From: Acidobacteriota bacterium
Lineage (GTDB): Bacteria; Acidobacteriota; Terriglobia; Terriglobales; Acidobacteriaceae
NCBI GenBank assembly: GCA_021799405.1
Contig: JAJZAL010000118.1
Span: 1 to 15,728, forward strand
DNA length: 15,728 nucleotides
Direction of reading: 5' to 3'
This document shows, one piece after another, positions 1 to 6,693 of the stretch (positions are counted from its first letter, which is position 1; each line of letters opens with the position of its first letter). Under the pieces are notes generated by a model that worked only from the letters and a program-made list of their open reading frames with translations, had not been told where the DNA came from and did not search any database. The translations under genes and the position numbers were made by a program.

Positions 1-313
1 TGACTTCATGGTCCAAACTGACTGCTGGCGTGACTGATGACATTTCTCTCTCCATTCGATCGCCTGCCATGGCCCGGGCAGGTCATAAAGCTTCCATTCT
101 CAAGACCATGAGACGCGAATCCGGCTCGCCCGGTTATCCAGCCTCCGCTGCTGCCGCTTCGACCAGGCTTCGCCGAGCCAGCCCCGTGCGCCACATCCGC
201 ATCCCAAAGGCCAAACCTCAGTGAGTCTAGGCCAGGCGGAAAGCCGCGTCAAGCTGTGAGGGCTTCGCCTGGAATCGCCCTGCCAACATGCTTTCTGCAA
301 TTACACTGAGTTT
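1..313. other. gene-free region upstream of trpE
   Basis: No convincing gene is visible; the short open frames on both strands have no recognisable composition or ribosome binding site. I see no Trp-codon-rich leader peptide, so classical trp attenuation is not supported. An imperfect hairpin can be drawn between 234-245 and 261-270 (10 pairs with a 2-base bulge, 15-base loop). It has no T-run after it, so it is not a normal intrinsic terminator. The upstream neighbour lies outside the window. Confidence 0.5.
280..307 (+). promoter_or_regulatory. possible trpE promoter
   Basis: CTGCCA (280-285) and TACACT (302-307) are separated by 16 bases and each match 4 of 6 consensus sigma-70 positions. 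The predicted transcription start would fall almost on the GTG start codon at 314, implying a leaderless or near-leaderless mRNA. The absence of a good Shine-Dalgarno before 314 is consistent with that. This is a pattern match only. Confidence 0.3.
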
Positions 314-1891
314 GTGAAAGCCTCCATCGATCCTGTCCAGCCCAGCCGCAAAGAGTTTCTGGTCCTCGCCAGGGAGCACACCCTTGTGCCCGTCTGCCGC
401 GTCCTCACCGCCGACCTGGAGACGCCGGTTTCGGCGTTTCTGCGCGCGGCGTGGCCGGAGCCGGAGTGTTTTCTGCTGGAGTCGGTGGAAGGCGGCGAGC
501 AGGTGGGCCGCTATACCTTCATCGGGCTGGCGCCATTCAAACGGATTGTCGCCCGCGGCCGCCAGATCACGATCACCGAAGGCAGAAAGGTTGTCCGGGT
601 TGAAGACGATATTTATGACGTGCTGCGGCGGGCGCTCGGCGGACACAAGCCGGCGCGATTGCCGGGCTTGCCGCCCTTCACCGCCGGCGCGGTGGGCTTT
701 TTTGCCTACGACGCGGTGCGGCAGATCGAGCGCCTGCCCGAGCGCGCCAAGGACGAACTGCGCGTTCCCGATGCCTGCCTGTTGTTCTTCGACCAGGTGC
801 TGGCCTTCGACCATGTGCGCAAGGAGATATGGCTGGTCGTAACGGCGGACGTCTCCGGCGGCAAGCCCGCCGATGCCTACAGCCGGGCCGTGCGCCGCCT
901 CGACAAACTCGAAAAGCGCCTGGCGCAGCCCCTGCCCCGGCTCTTTGAGCAGAAAAACGGAAGCCACGGCAAACATGCGGCGCTCAAAGTAAAGCACCGT
1001 ACGCCGAAGAAAGACTTCCTGGCTGCCGTGGAGCGCACCAAGGAGTACATAGCCGCCGGCGACGTCTTTCAGACGGTCCTGTCGCAGCGCTTCGACGTGG
1101 AACCGGAAGTCGACACCTTCCAGGTTTATCGCGCACTGCGCGCAGTCAACCCAAGCCCTTACCTGTACTTCCTGCGCGTCACACCGGACGGGCCTCTGGG
1201 AGGACCTTCAGTGCGGCCGAAAGACTCGTCCAAAAAACGCAAGATGCCCAAAGCACAGGAAACTGTAGAACTGGCCGGCTCCTCGCCTGAGTTGCTGGTT
1301 CGCGTCCACAAAGGCAAGGTGGAGTACCGGCCGATTGCAGGAACGCGCCGGCGCGGAGCCACAGAGAAAGAGGACGAAGCCCTGGCCGAAGAGATGCTCC
1401 ACGACGAAAAGGAGCGCGCCGAGCACGTCATGCTGGTGGATCTGGGCCGGAATGACGTAGGTCGGGTGAGCAAATTCGGCACCGTGAAGGTTGATAAGCT
1501 GATGTTTGTCGAGCGCTACTCCCACGTGATGCACATCGTCAGCTCGATCGAGGGCCGGCTGCGGCCGGATTTGACCGCCGTGGATGCCCTGCGCGCCTGC
1601 TTCCCTGCCGGCACGCTCAGCGGCGCCCCCAAGGTGCGCGCGATGGAGATTATCGAGGAACTGGAGCCAGCGCGTCGCGGCACCTACGGCGGCGCGGTGC
1701 TTTACGCCGACTTCTCCGGCAATCTGGACTCCTGCATCGCCATCCGCTCGATGCTTGCCATTGGCGGCAAAGGCTACGTGCAGGCAGGAGCCGGGATCGT
1801 CGCAGACTCCGTCCCCGAGTCCGAGCACCAGGAATCCATCAACAAAGCACGCGCAGTCATCCGGGCCATCGAGCGGGCACGCGATATGTAA
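314..1891 (+). CDS. trpE: anthranilate synthase component I
   Basis: TrpE converts chorismate to anthranilate, using ammonia delivered by the glutaminase TrpG, in the first committed step of cytoplasmic tryptophan synthesis. The 525-residue product has the N-terminal regulatory region, including the LLES segment (residues 54-57) known in the family for feedback tryptophan binding. The chorismate-binding domain shows PIAGTRRRG (340-348), LVDLGRNDVGRV (374-385), AGTLSGAPKVRAM (432-444) and AGAGIVADSVPESE (491-504). Length is near the family norm of about 500. An extra Lys-rich segment (about 291-318) lies between FLRV and AGSSPELLVR, where most family members connect directly. The GTG start at 314 is chosen because the frame upstream closes at 257 without another plausible start, and the N-terminus then aligns with typical TrpE. 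No strong Shine-Dalgarno precedes it. Only 26 bases separate it from the convergent FecR-like gene. Confidence 0.97.
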   Translation: MKASIDPVQPSRKEFLVLAREHTLVPVCRVLTADLETPVSAFLRAAWPEPECFLLESVEGGEQVGRYTFIGLAPFKRIVARGRQITITEGRKVVRVEDDIYDVLRRALGGHKPARLPGLPPFTAGAVGFFAYDAVRQIERLPERAKDELRVPDACLLFFDQVLAFDHVRKEIWLVVTADVSGGKPADAYSRAVRRLDKLEKRLAQPLPRLFEQKNGSHGKHAALKVKHRTPKKDFLAAVERTKEYIAAGDVFQTVLSQRFDVEPEVDTFQVYRALRAVNPSPYLYFLRVTPDGPLGGPSVRPKDSSKKRKMPKAQETVELAGSSPELLVRVHKGKVEYRPIAGTRRRGATEKEDEALAEEMLHDEKERAEHVMLVDLGRNDVGRVSKFGTVKVDKLMFVERYSHVMHIVSSIEGRLRPDLTAVDALRACFPAGTLSGAPKVRAMEIIEELEPARRGTYGGAVLYADFSGNLDSCIAIRSMLAIGGKGYVQAGAGIVADSVPESEHQESINKARAVIRAIERARDM

Positions 1892-1917
1892 TCGCAGCTC
1901 ACCGTTCACAAAGGCAG

Positions 1918-2928
1918 CTATGATTCCGCGCCGAAGATACGGCGGAAGAAGCTGCCGATGCGCCGAAAAAAGCCCGTCCTCTTCTTTTTTGCGGCTGGCT
2001 TTTCCAGGGCCTGGGATGCGCTGACGGCCGCACCCTGCGTTGCAGGAGGCGGAGCGATCTTCGCCGTTGCCGGAGCGTGCTCCGCGCTGTTGTAGACCAT
2101 TGCGGCCGCAGCCTGTGGTGGCGCTGCCGCGGGATGCTTCGCGGGCGCAGCATGCGCAGGCTCAGGAGTCGGCGCGAGGCCTTCGCTTTGCGCCAGGGGA
2201 AACTCATTGCCGTGGCTCACTGCAGGCGGCGCAGGGCAGCCGCAAGGCTCTTTCTCTTCGTCTACCACTTCATGCAGGTCACCGTGCTGGAACATGACCC
2301 GCTGGCCCGGCTCCACGCGGTAAACGCCGCCGTCAAAGACGCTGGATACAACCACGTAAGGAGCGTTCGCCCCGGCGTTATCCACGCAGGTGTCGCCGTG
2401 CGGACCAAGACGCACCTTTACGTCGGCAGCCCCGGGCCCGCCAATGAGTATGCGAAAATCCGGCGTGAGTAGAATGTCGGAGTTGCGGCCCGTAGCGAAG
2501 CTGGCCTCGACGGCGCCCTGATCCAGCCCCATCAGCAGACCCGGTGTATCGCCTGCGGGAGCGCTGGAATCGGCAGCCAGCTTCACCGTTGTGGACGCGC
2601 AGACCCGCAGCACGCCGCGATGTGGCAGGATTACATCGGTTGTCTTTGATCCCGATGTCACGCTTCCGCTGGCAGCGATGATGGCCTTGCTGCCGGTCAC
2701 TTCGAGCGCTCCGGTCACGGTGGGCGCCTGGCCGGGCTTTCCTCCGATGGGAACAATGGCGATCGGGCCGATCGGCGCATTCGGCGCTGCGTTTGGCGCC
2801 GCGGGTCCGGCCTGCGCCCACGCCGCAAGCACCGGCACCGCCAGCCAGGACACAGCCAAAAACGGGAACCGAACTGCGCCGGTTCCGGCCGCCGGTCTCC
2901 GCGTTCTGGCTTTGGACAAAGGCAGCAT
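1918..2928 (-). CDS. exported FecR-like protein with cationic amphipathic C-terminal tail (function unknown)
   Basis: The product has 336 residues. A basic N-terminus and hydrophobic stretch (about 20-38) end in AWAQA, a plausible signal-peptidase site after residue 40, so it is probably exported. Residues about 68-222 are rich in beta-prone segments (GVLRVCASTTVKL, QGAVEASF, GGVYRVEPGQRVMF) and resemble the repeating strands of FecR-type domains; that resemblance is my inference. An Ala/Pro-rich linker (about 232-310) follows, then KKKR and two copies of FFRRI spaced seven residues apart (320-324 and 327-331). Cysteines at 110, 181, 229 and 231 could form disulfides. The ATG at 2928 is only 5 bases after the trpG stop, which implies translational coupling. 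The frame stays open further upstream inside trpG, but the signal peptide fixes the start. No enzyme activity can be assigned. Confidence 0.72.
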   Translation of the reverse strand: MLPLSKARTRRPAAGTGAVRFPFLAVSWLAVPVLAAWAQAGPAAPNAAPNAPIGPIAIVPIGGKPGQAPTVTGALEVTGSKAIIAASGSVTSGSKTTDVILPHRGVLRVCASTTVKLAADSSAPAGDTPGLLMGLDQGAVEASFATGRNSDILLTPDFRILIGGPGAADVKVRLGPHGDTCVDNAGANAPYVVVSSVFDGGVYRVEPGQRVMFQHGDLHEVVDEEKEPCGCPAPPAVSHGNEFPLAQSEGLAPTPEPAHAAPAKHPAAAPPQAAAAMVYNSAEHAPATAKIAPPPATQGAAVSASQALEKPAAKKKRTGFFRRIGSFFRRIFGAES

Positions 2929-2933
2929 CCGGT

Positions 2934-3518
2934 CTACATTTCCAGGAAGTTGCGGATCATCTGGTGGCCGCCCTCGGTCAGCACACTCTCCGGGTGAAAC
3001 TGTACGCCTTCGATGGGCAGGCTGCGGTGCCGCAAGCCCATGATGACCGACCGGCCGCCCGCACCATTCGCCTCCGCACTGCGCGCCGTGATCATCAGTT
3101 CGGCGGGCAGGGAGTCTTCGGCAACAATCAGTGAGTGATAGCGCGTGCAGGTAATCGGGCTGGGCAATCCTGAAAAGATGCCCTTGCCATCGTGCTCCAC
3201 GGCGCTGGTTTTCCCGTGCATCAGGGTATGGGCGCGCACCACCTGCCCGCCAAAAGCCTCGCCGATCGCCTGATGCCCCAGACACACCCCGAGAATCGGA
3301 GCTTTCCCGGTCATGTGCCGGATGAGCGGAATCAGGATGCCGGCCTCGCGCGGCGTGCATGGACCGGGCGAGAGCAAAATGCGATCAGGTTTCAGGGCCT
3401 CGACCTGCTCGGGCGTCAGCTCGTCATTGCGGCGCACCACCACCTCCGCACCCAGTTCGCCCAGGTACTGCACCAGGTTATAGGTAAATGAGTCGTAGTT
3501 ATCGAGAACGAAGACCAT
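2934..3518 (-). CDS. trpG: anthranilate synthase component II (glutamine amidotransferase)
   Basis: TrpG hydrolyses glutamine and channels ammonia to TrpE. The 194-residue class I glutamine amidotransferase begins [19 protein letters not shown], typical of TrpG/PabA. It has the nucleophile Cys79 in [15 protein letters not shown], the family motif MHGKTS (100-105) and the catalytic pair His175/Glu177 in FHPES. The ATG at 3518 follows GGAGGAAAGC, an excellent ribosome binding site. A longer in-frame reading exists but has no family similarity. It is co-directional with the exported protein downstream and convergent with trpE. TrpG and PabA cannot be separated by sequence alone, and many bacteria use one protein for both tryptophan and folate, so a dual role is possible. 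No pabB is visible here. Confidence 0.95.
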   Translation of the reverse strand: MVFVLDNYDSFTYNLVQYLGELGAEVVVRRNDELTPEQVEALKPDRILLSPGPCTPREAGILIPLIRHMTGKAPILGVCLGHQAIGEAFGGQVVRAHTLMHGKTSAVEHDGKGIFSGLPSPITCTRYHSLIVAEDSLPAELMITARSAEANGAGGRSVIMGLRHRSLPIEGVQFHPESVLTEGGHQMIRNFLEM

Positions 3519-3615
3519 GCTTTCCTCCAGTGTAGCGCGAACCGCATTTTGATCTGCTGCGGGCACTGAAGAAGAACAGGCCCGCGACCACCGCGGAAGA
3601 CTCCGGCGGCTGCTC

Positions 3616-3644
3616 TTGACACCAGCAAAGGAATCCTGCATGAT
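3616..3644 (+). promoter_or_regulatory. promoter of the methyltransferase-marR operon
   Basis: A perfect -35 box TTGACA (3616-3621) is followed after 17 bases by CATGAT (3639-3644), a 4 of 6 match to the -10 consensus. The predicted start near 3651 falls inside the palindrome at 3648-3671, so a bound repressor would occlude initiation. It is the best sigma-70 promoter I found in the window. Confidence 0.6.
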
Positions 3645-3647
3645 ATG

Positions 3648-3671
3648 TCGTGTACGACGCGTCGTATACGA
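3648..3671. promoter_or_regulatory. 24-bp palindrome, candidate MarR operator
   Basis: Two 10-bp boxes, TCGTGTACGA (3648-3657) and TCGTATACGA (3662-3671), flank CGCG. The whole 24 bp is an inverted repeat with only one mismatched pair (22 of 24 positions symmetrical), and the second box is itself a perfect palindrome. Location over the predicted transcription start and ahead of an operon that encodes a MarR protein is the classic arrangement for autorepression. Binding by that protein is inferred. Confidence 0.6.
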
Positions 3672-3688
3672 ATGAGGTGCGAGCCGTG

Positions 3689-4261
3689 ATGGCACTGAAT
3701 GTAATTTCTGCAATCGGCTATGCGTGGGGAGCGCTGGGCGCCCTCTGGATCGCCGGGCTCCCATTTACGAAACCAACCCTCCGTTCGCAACCCGTGGGCA
3801 GCCGCCTCTTCCATCTGGGGCTGGACTTGCTGGGCGTCTCTCTGCTGGGCAGCTCCTGGTTTGTAAACGGCTGGTTGGCCGCGCGCTTTGTCCCTTCCAC
3901 GCACGGCGTGCAACTGACCGGATTGGCGCTCACAATTGCCGGCTGCCTCTTCGCCGCCTGGTCACGAATCCTCTTAGGCGGCAACTGGAGCGGCCGCGCA
4001 ACTGTGAAGTCCGGCCACGAACTGGTGCTCAAAGGGCCTTACGCGCTGGTTCGCCATCCGATCTACACCGGGATCATCGCTGCTATTCTAGGGACTTCCC
4101 TGGCCATTGGTGAGTGGAGATGCCTCGTTGGCTGTGTGGTCATCCTGCTGAAGTTCATCATAAAAATGAGCCAGGAGGAGCGGTTTATGGCGCAAACCTT
4201 CCCGGAGGAATATTCACTCTACTGCGACCACGTAAAAGCCTTGATTCCGGGACTGCTGTAA
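3689..4261 (+). CDS. integral-membrane methyltransferase, ICMT/PEMT-like family
   Basis: The 190-residue membrane protein has about four or five hydrophobic segments (approximately 5-23, 43-62, 73-93, 124-142 and 144-158). The C-terminal signature matches isoprenylcysteine carboxyl methyltransferase and phospholipid methyltransferase relatives: [13 protein letters not shown] (117-129), then QEERF (162-166), EEYSLYC and a final LIPG. These enzymes use S-adenosylmethionine to methylate a membrane-embedded substrate. Bacteria generally lack prenylated CAAX proteins, so the substrate is unknown. The ATG at 3689 is preferred because GAGGTG lies 9 bases upstream. A GTG in the same frame at 3650 would lie inside the palindrome and at the predicted transcript start. 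The gene is followed after 3 bases by marR. Confidence 0.8.
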   Translation: MALNVISAIGYAWGALGALWIAGLPFTKPTLRSQPVGSRLFHLGLDLLGVSLLGSSWFVNGWLAARFVPSTHGVQLTGLALTIAGCLFAAWSRILLGGNWSGRATVKSGHELVLKGPYALVRHPIYTGIIAAILGTSLAIGEWRCLVGCVVILLKFIIKMSQEERFMAQTFPEEYSLYCDHVKALIPGLL

Positions 4262-4264
4262 AGG

Positions 4265-4744
4265 ATGAAACAGATGAGCAAGCGTGCGAGCAGACAGCCG
4301 GCGAACGCGGAGTTAATCGCGCTTTCGCAGCAGATGGAGCAGGACCTGAGCAGCATTCGCCGCGCCTTGCGCAAACCGCTTGAAGCGGAAGTAGCGGGAG
4401 GCGAGTTGACAGCGCCTCAAATGGCGGTAATGCACTTTGTGGTGAGCCATCCGGGCATCAGCCTGAAGGATCTCAGCCGCAAAGTGAGCCTCGCTCATTC
4501 CACGGTCAGCGGCATTGTGGACCGCCTGGAGAAGCGCGGCATGATCCTGCGCCGCCCCGACCAGGCGGATGGACGGACAAGCTGCATCCATCCCAGCGCC
4601 GAGGTCGAGGATTTTGTACGAAACAAGATTCCCATTCTGGCCTCGCGACCGCTCAAAGCAGCTTTGGAGCGCGCCACGATTGAGGAGCGGGCGGCGATCG
4701 GATCGGCATTGCGGCGGCTGCGTGAATTGCTCGAAAATGCTTAA
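4265..4744 (+). CDS. MarR-family transcriptional regulator
   Basis: The 159-residue protein has the MarR layout: N-terminal helices (about 12-42) for dimerisation, a winged helix-turn-helix (about 50-110) and C-terminal helices completing the dimer. The recognition region reads ISLKDLSRKVSLAHSTVSG followed by the wing IVDRLEKRGMILRRPDQADG, where the D-x-R-x pattern (ADGRTS) matches the family's DNA-contacting wing. MarR proteins usually repress their own operon and release DNA on binding a phenolic ligand or on oxidation. A single Cys107 in the wing region could be redox-active, but that is speculation. It begins 3 bases after the methyltransferase stop, so the two are co-transcribed, with the candidate operator at 3648-3671. 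A second in-frame ATG at 4274 is possible. Confidence 0.9.
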   Translation: MKQMSKRASRQPANAELIALSQQMEQDLSSIRRALRKPLEAEVAGGELTAPQMAVMHFVVSHPGISLKDLSRKVSLAHSTVSGIVDRLEKRGMILRRPDQADGRTSCIHPSAEVEDFVRNKIPILASRPLKAALERATIEERAAIGSALRRLRELLENA

Positions 4745-4816
4745 CCCGGCGGCCGAGAGATGCTCGCACCTTGCGCTGCGTCTGCGCATCTGCAAAACTG
4801 ACCTTGGTCGATCACC

Positions 4817-5098
4817 ATGGTTCTCCACTTTTTAGTTCAAGGCCGTGTACAGGGAGTGGGCTTCCGCTGGTTTGTTCATCGCGAAGCCAGTGAGCTGGAA
4901 CTGCGCGGATGGGTGCGCAACACCGAGGACGGCGACGTCGAAGTCGTCGCCTCGGGCGAAATCGAAGACCTGGCTGATTTTCGCGAGAGTCTGCGCCGGG
5001 GACCGCGCGGTAGCCGGGTAGATCGCATCATCGAGCACTATCTCGACGAATCCGAAGCGCGCCATCTCAGTTCTTTTCGCATCGATGGAGCCTGGTAG
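4817..5098 (+). CDS. acyP: acylphosphatase
   Basis: This small cytoplasmic enzyme hydrolyses carboxyl-phosphate bonds such as those in acyl phosphates. The 93-residue product has the full acylphosphatase fold signature: GRVQGVGFRWF (9-19) containing the phosphate-binding loop and Arg17, and GWVRNTEDGDVEV (31-43) with catalytic Asn35. Length matches the usual 90-100 residues. The ATG at 4817 gives the expected short N-terminal strand (VLHFLVQGRV). No strong Shine-Dalgarno is visible upstream. It follows marR by 72 bases and may be expressed from the same transcript. Its physiological substrate is not shown by context. Confidence 0.95.
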   Translation: MVLHFLVQGRVQGVGFRWFVHREASELELRGWVRNTEDGDVEVVASGEIEDLADFRESLRRGPRGSRVDRIIEHYLDESEARHLSSFRIDGAW

Positions 5099-5116
5099 GC
5101 ACTGCGCTCATTGTCA

Positions 5117-5302
5117 GTTATCGGCACTCAGTGTTCAGCTGATCGATGCAGGTTGAGGCCAATTCTCCCTGGCATTCTGTTCACCGCTGGATTTCCGTTC
5201 TGCGAGGAACGAGCCGGACCCGCGCGCTCGGCCCTCATGCGATAGACTGGCAACTGACCGCCGAAGCTGACCACCCATAACTGAAAACTGATCACTGATA
5301 AC
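5117..5302. repeat. imperfect inverted repeats bounding the acyP-apt spacer
   Basis: The 22-bp left arm 5117-5138 (GTTATCGGCACTCAGTGTTCAG) and the right arm 5281-5302 are complementary at 17 of 22 positions, enclosing about 140 bases with no gene. The right side contains several ACTGA-type words (5281-5302), which look like degenerate short repeats. This could be a decayed non-autonomous element or a repeat-derived spacer. I saw no clear target-site duplication. Confidence 0.4.
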
Positions 5303-5322
5303 TACAATCGGAGAGCTGACCA

Positions 5323-5871
5323 ATGCCTGAAACAATTAAGCCCGATCATGTTGAAGCGCTCAAAAAGCTTGTGCGCACTGTGCCGGATTTTCCCAAGCCC
5401 GGCATTTTGTTTTATGACATTACCACGCTGCTGAAAGACAAGTCCGGCTTTGCGCAGCTCATTGACGCCCTGGCGGCCCATTACATCGAGCGCAAAATCG
5501 ACATCGTTCTGGGTATAGAAGCGCGCGGATTTATTTTTGGTCCGGCGCTCGCCTACCGGCTGAACGCGGGATTCGTACCTGTCCGCAAGCCCGGCAAATT
5601 GCCCGCCGCCGTGGAACGAGTGACCTACGATCTGGAATACGGTTCCGACACCCTGGAAATCCACAAGGACGCAATTGCGCGCGGTCAAAGCGTCCTGCTG
5701 GTGGACGATTTGCTGGCCACGGGCGGCACTATGGAGGCAACCGTGAATCTGGTCAAGCACCTGGGTGGCGTGATCGCGGGCTTGTGCTTCGCCGTCGAGC
5801 TGGACTTCCTGAAAGGCCGTGCTCGCTTCCCCGATTACGACGTCTTCAGCCTTCTCCATTACGACGAGTAA
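5323..5871 (+). CDS. apt: adenine phosphoribosyltransferase
   Basis: Apt salvages adenine by joining it to phosphoribosyl pyrophosphate to give AMP in the cytoplasm. The 182-residue protein has the early [15 protein letters not shown] segment (23-37), the IEARGFIFG purine/PRPP loop (65-73), the RKPGKLP flexible-loop region (88-94) and the PRPP-binding motif [16 protein letters not shown] (124-139) with the acidic pair Asp128/Asp129. Length is normal for the family. The ATG at 5323 has GGAGAG seven bases upstream. The gene is convergent with the response-regulator gene; the 54-base gap contains no obvious terminator. Confidence 0.97.
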   Translation: MPETIKPDHVEALKKLVRTVPDFPKPGILFYDITTLLKDKSGFAQLIDALAAHYIERKIDIVLGIEARGFIFGPALAYRLNAGFVPVRKPGKLPAAVERVTYDLEYGSDTLEIHKDAIARGQSVLLVDDLLATGGTMEATVNLVKHLGGVIAGLCFAVELDFLKGRARFPDYDVFSLLHYDE

Positions 5872-5925
5872 CGGCGCTCGATCTGCCAATATTCGCGGCA
5901 AAAGCAGATAGGCGCAACCGGGACT

Positions 5926-6693
5926 TTACGCCGCGTCTTCCGGGGCCGGCGCCGTCGCTTCTGGCGCGGCGCCCGCGCTCTCTTCCTGGAACATCAGCGC
6001 ATCGGCAAATCGATAGCCGACGTACACATCGGTCAGCAAATAGACAGGAACCGAAGGATCGTCCTCAATCTTCTTGCGCAGCTGGCGGACAAACGTGCGC
6101 AGGTACTCCACCTCTTCCCGGCAGTCAGCTCCCCACACCGCGGTCAGGAGGCGAGCGTACGTCACTACGCGACCGGCGCGGCTCATCAGGCAGTGCAGAA
6201 TATCGAATTCCTTGCGGGTGAGATGCACTGCCTGACCGCGTTTGGTGACGCTGCGCTTTACCGGATCCAGTCGAATTTCTCCAATCTCGATGGGAGCGTC
6301 TTCGGCGCGTGCGGGGGCTCGCACGCGGCGCACCGCGGCGCGGATACGCGCGATCAGCTCACGGGTGCTGAAAGGCTTGGTAACGTAATCGTCCGCGCCT
6401 GACTCAAGCGCCAGCACCTTCTCCTCTTCCTGATCGCGCACGGTAAGCATCAGAATGGGCAGCCTGGGCGCGAAAGCGCGAATACGCCGAAGCGTCTCGA
6501 TCCCGCCGATGCCCGGCATATTCACATCAAGCAGAACCGCGTCGTACGTGCCCGCTCGCAGCGCCTGCAGAGCTTCTTCGCCGCGCGAAGCTTCAGCCAC
6601 CTGAAAGCCCAGTTCCAAGAGCGGCGGGCGCAGCGCTCTGCGGATTGCCGATTCGTCGTCAACCACGAGGATGCGAATTGGAGTCTGATTCAT
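5926..6693 (-). CDS. OmpR/PhoB-family response regulator, KdpE-like
   Basis: The 255-residue regulator has a receiver domain (about 6-118) with Asp12/Asp13, phosphoacceptor Asp56 in LLDVNMP, Thr84 and Lys106 (TKP). The OmpR-type winged helix (about 134-229) contains HLTRKEFDILHCLM and VWGADCREEVEYLRTFVRQLRKKIEDDP, which closely follows the KdpE pattern. The C-terminal tail (about 233-255) is Ala/Pro/Glu-rich and not part of either domain. Its ATG overlaps the kinase stop by 4 bases, indicating translational coupling and a cognate pair. KdpE normally activates kdpFABC for high-affinity potassium uptake, but no kdp structural gene is visible, so the target here is unknown and I leave the symbol blank. 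Confidence 0.93.
   Translation of the reverse strand: MNQTPIRILVVDDESAIRRALRPPLLELGFQVAEASRGEEALQALRAGTYDAVLLDVNMPGIGGIETLRRIRAFAPRLPILMLTVRDQEEEKVLALESGADDYVTKPFSTRELIARIRAAVRRVRAPARAEDAPIEIGEIRLDPVKRSVTKRGQAVHLTRKEFDILHCLMSRAGRVVTYARLLTAVWGADCREEVEYLRTFVRQLRKKIEDDPSVPVYLLTDVYVGYRFADALMFQEESAGAAPEATAPAPEDAA

Noticed and set aside
1..313. A trp leader peptide or attenuator
   Set aside because: No short frame with tandem Trp codons and no terminator hairpin with a T-run before trpE.
227..997. A 256-codon open frame on the minus strand opposite trpE
   Set aside because: It lies antisense to a clearly real gene, has no recognisable domain, and is explained by high GC content opening other frames.
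1208..1909. A 233-codon open frame on the minus strand opposite the 3' half of trpE
   Set aside because: Shadow of trpE; the protein has no family motif and no good ribosome binding site.
1918..3360. A 480-codon version of the exported protein starting inside trpG
   Set aside because: The first 144 codons are trpG read in another frame; the signal peptide starts at 2928.
2934..3764. A longer trpG beginning at 3764
   Set aside because: The extra 82 residues have no amidotransferase similarity and cross the operator and the methyltransferase start; the ATG at 3518 has an excellent ribosome binding site.
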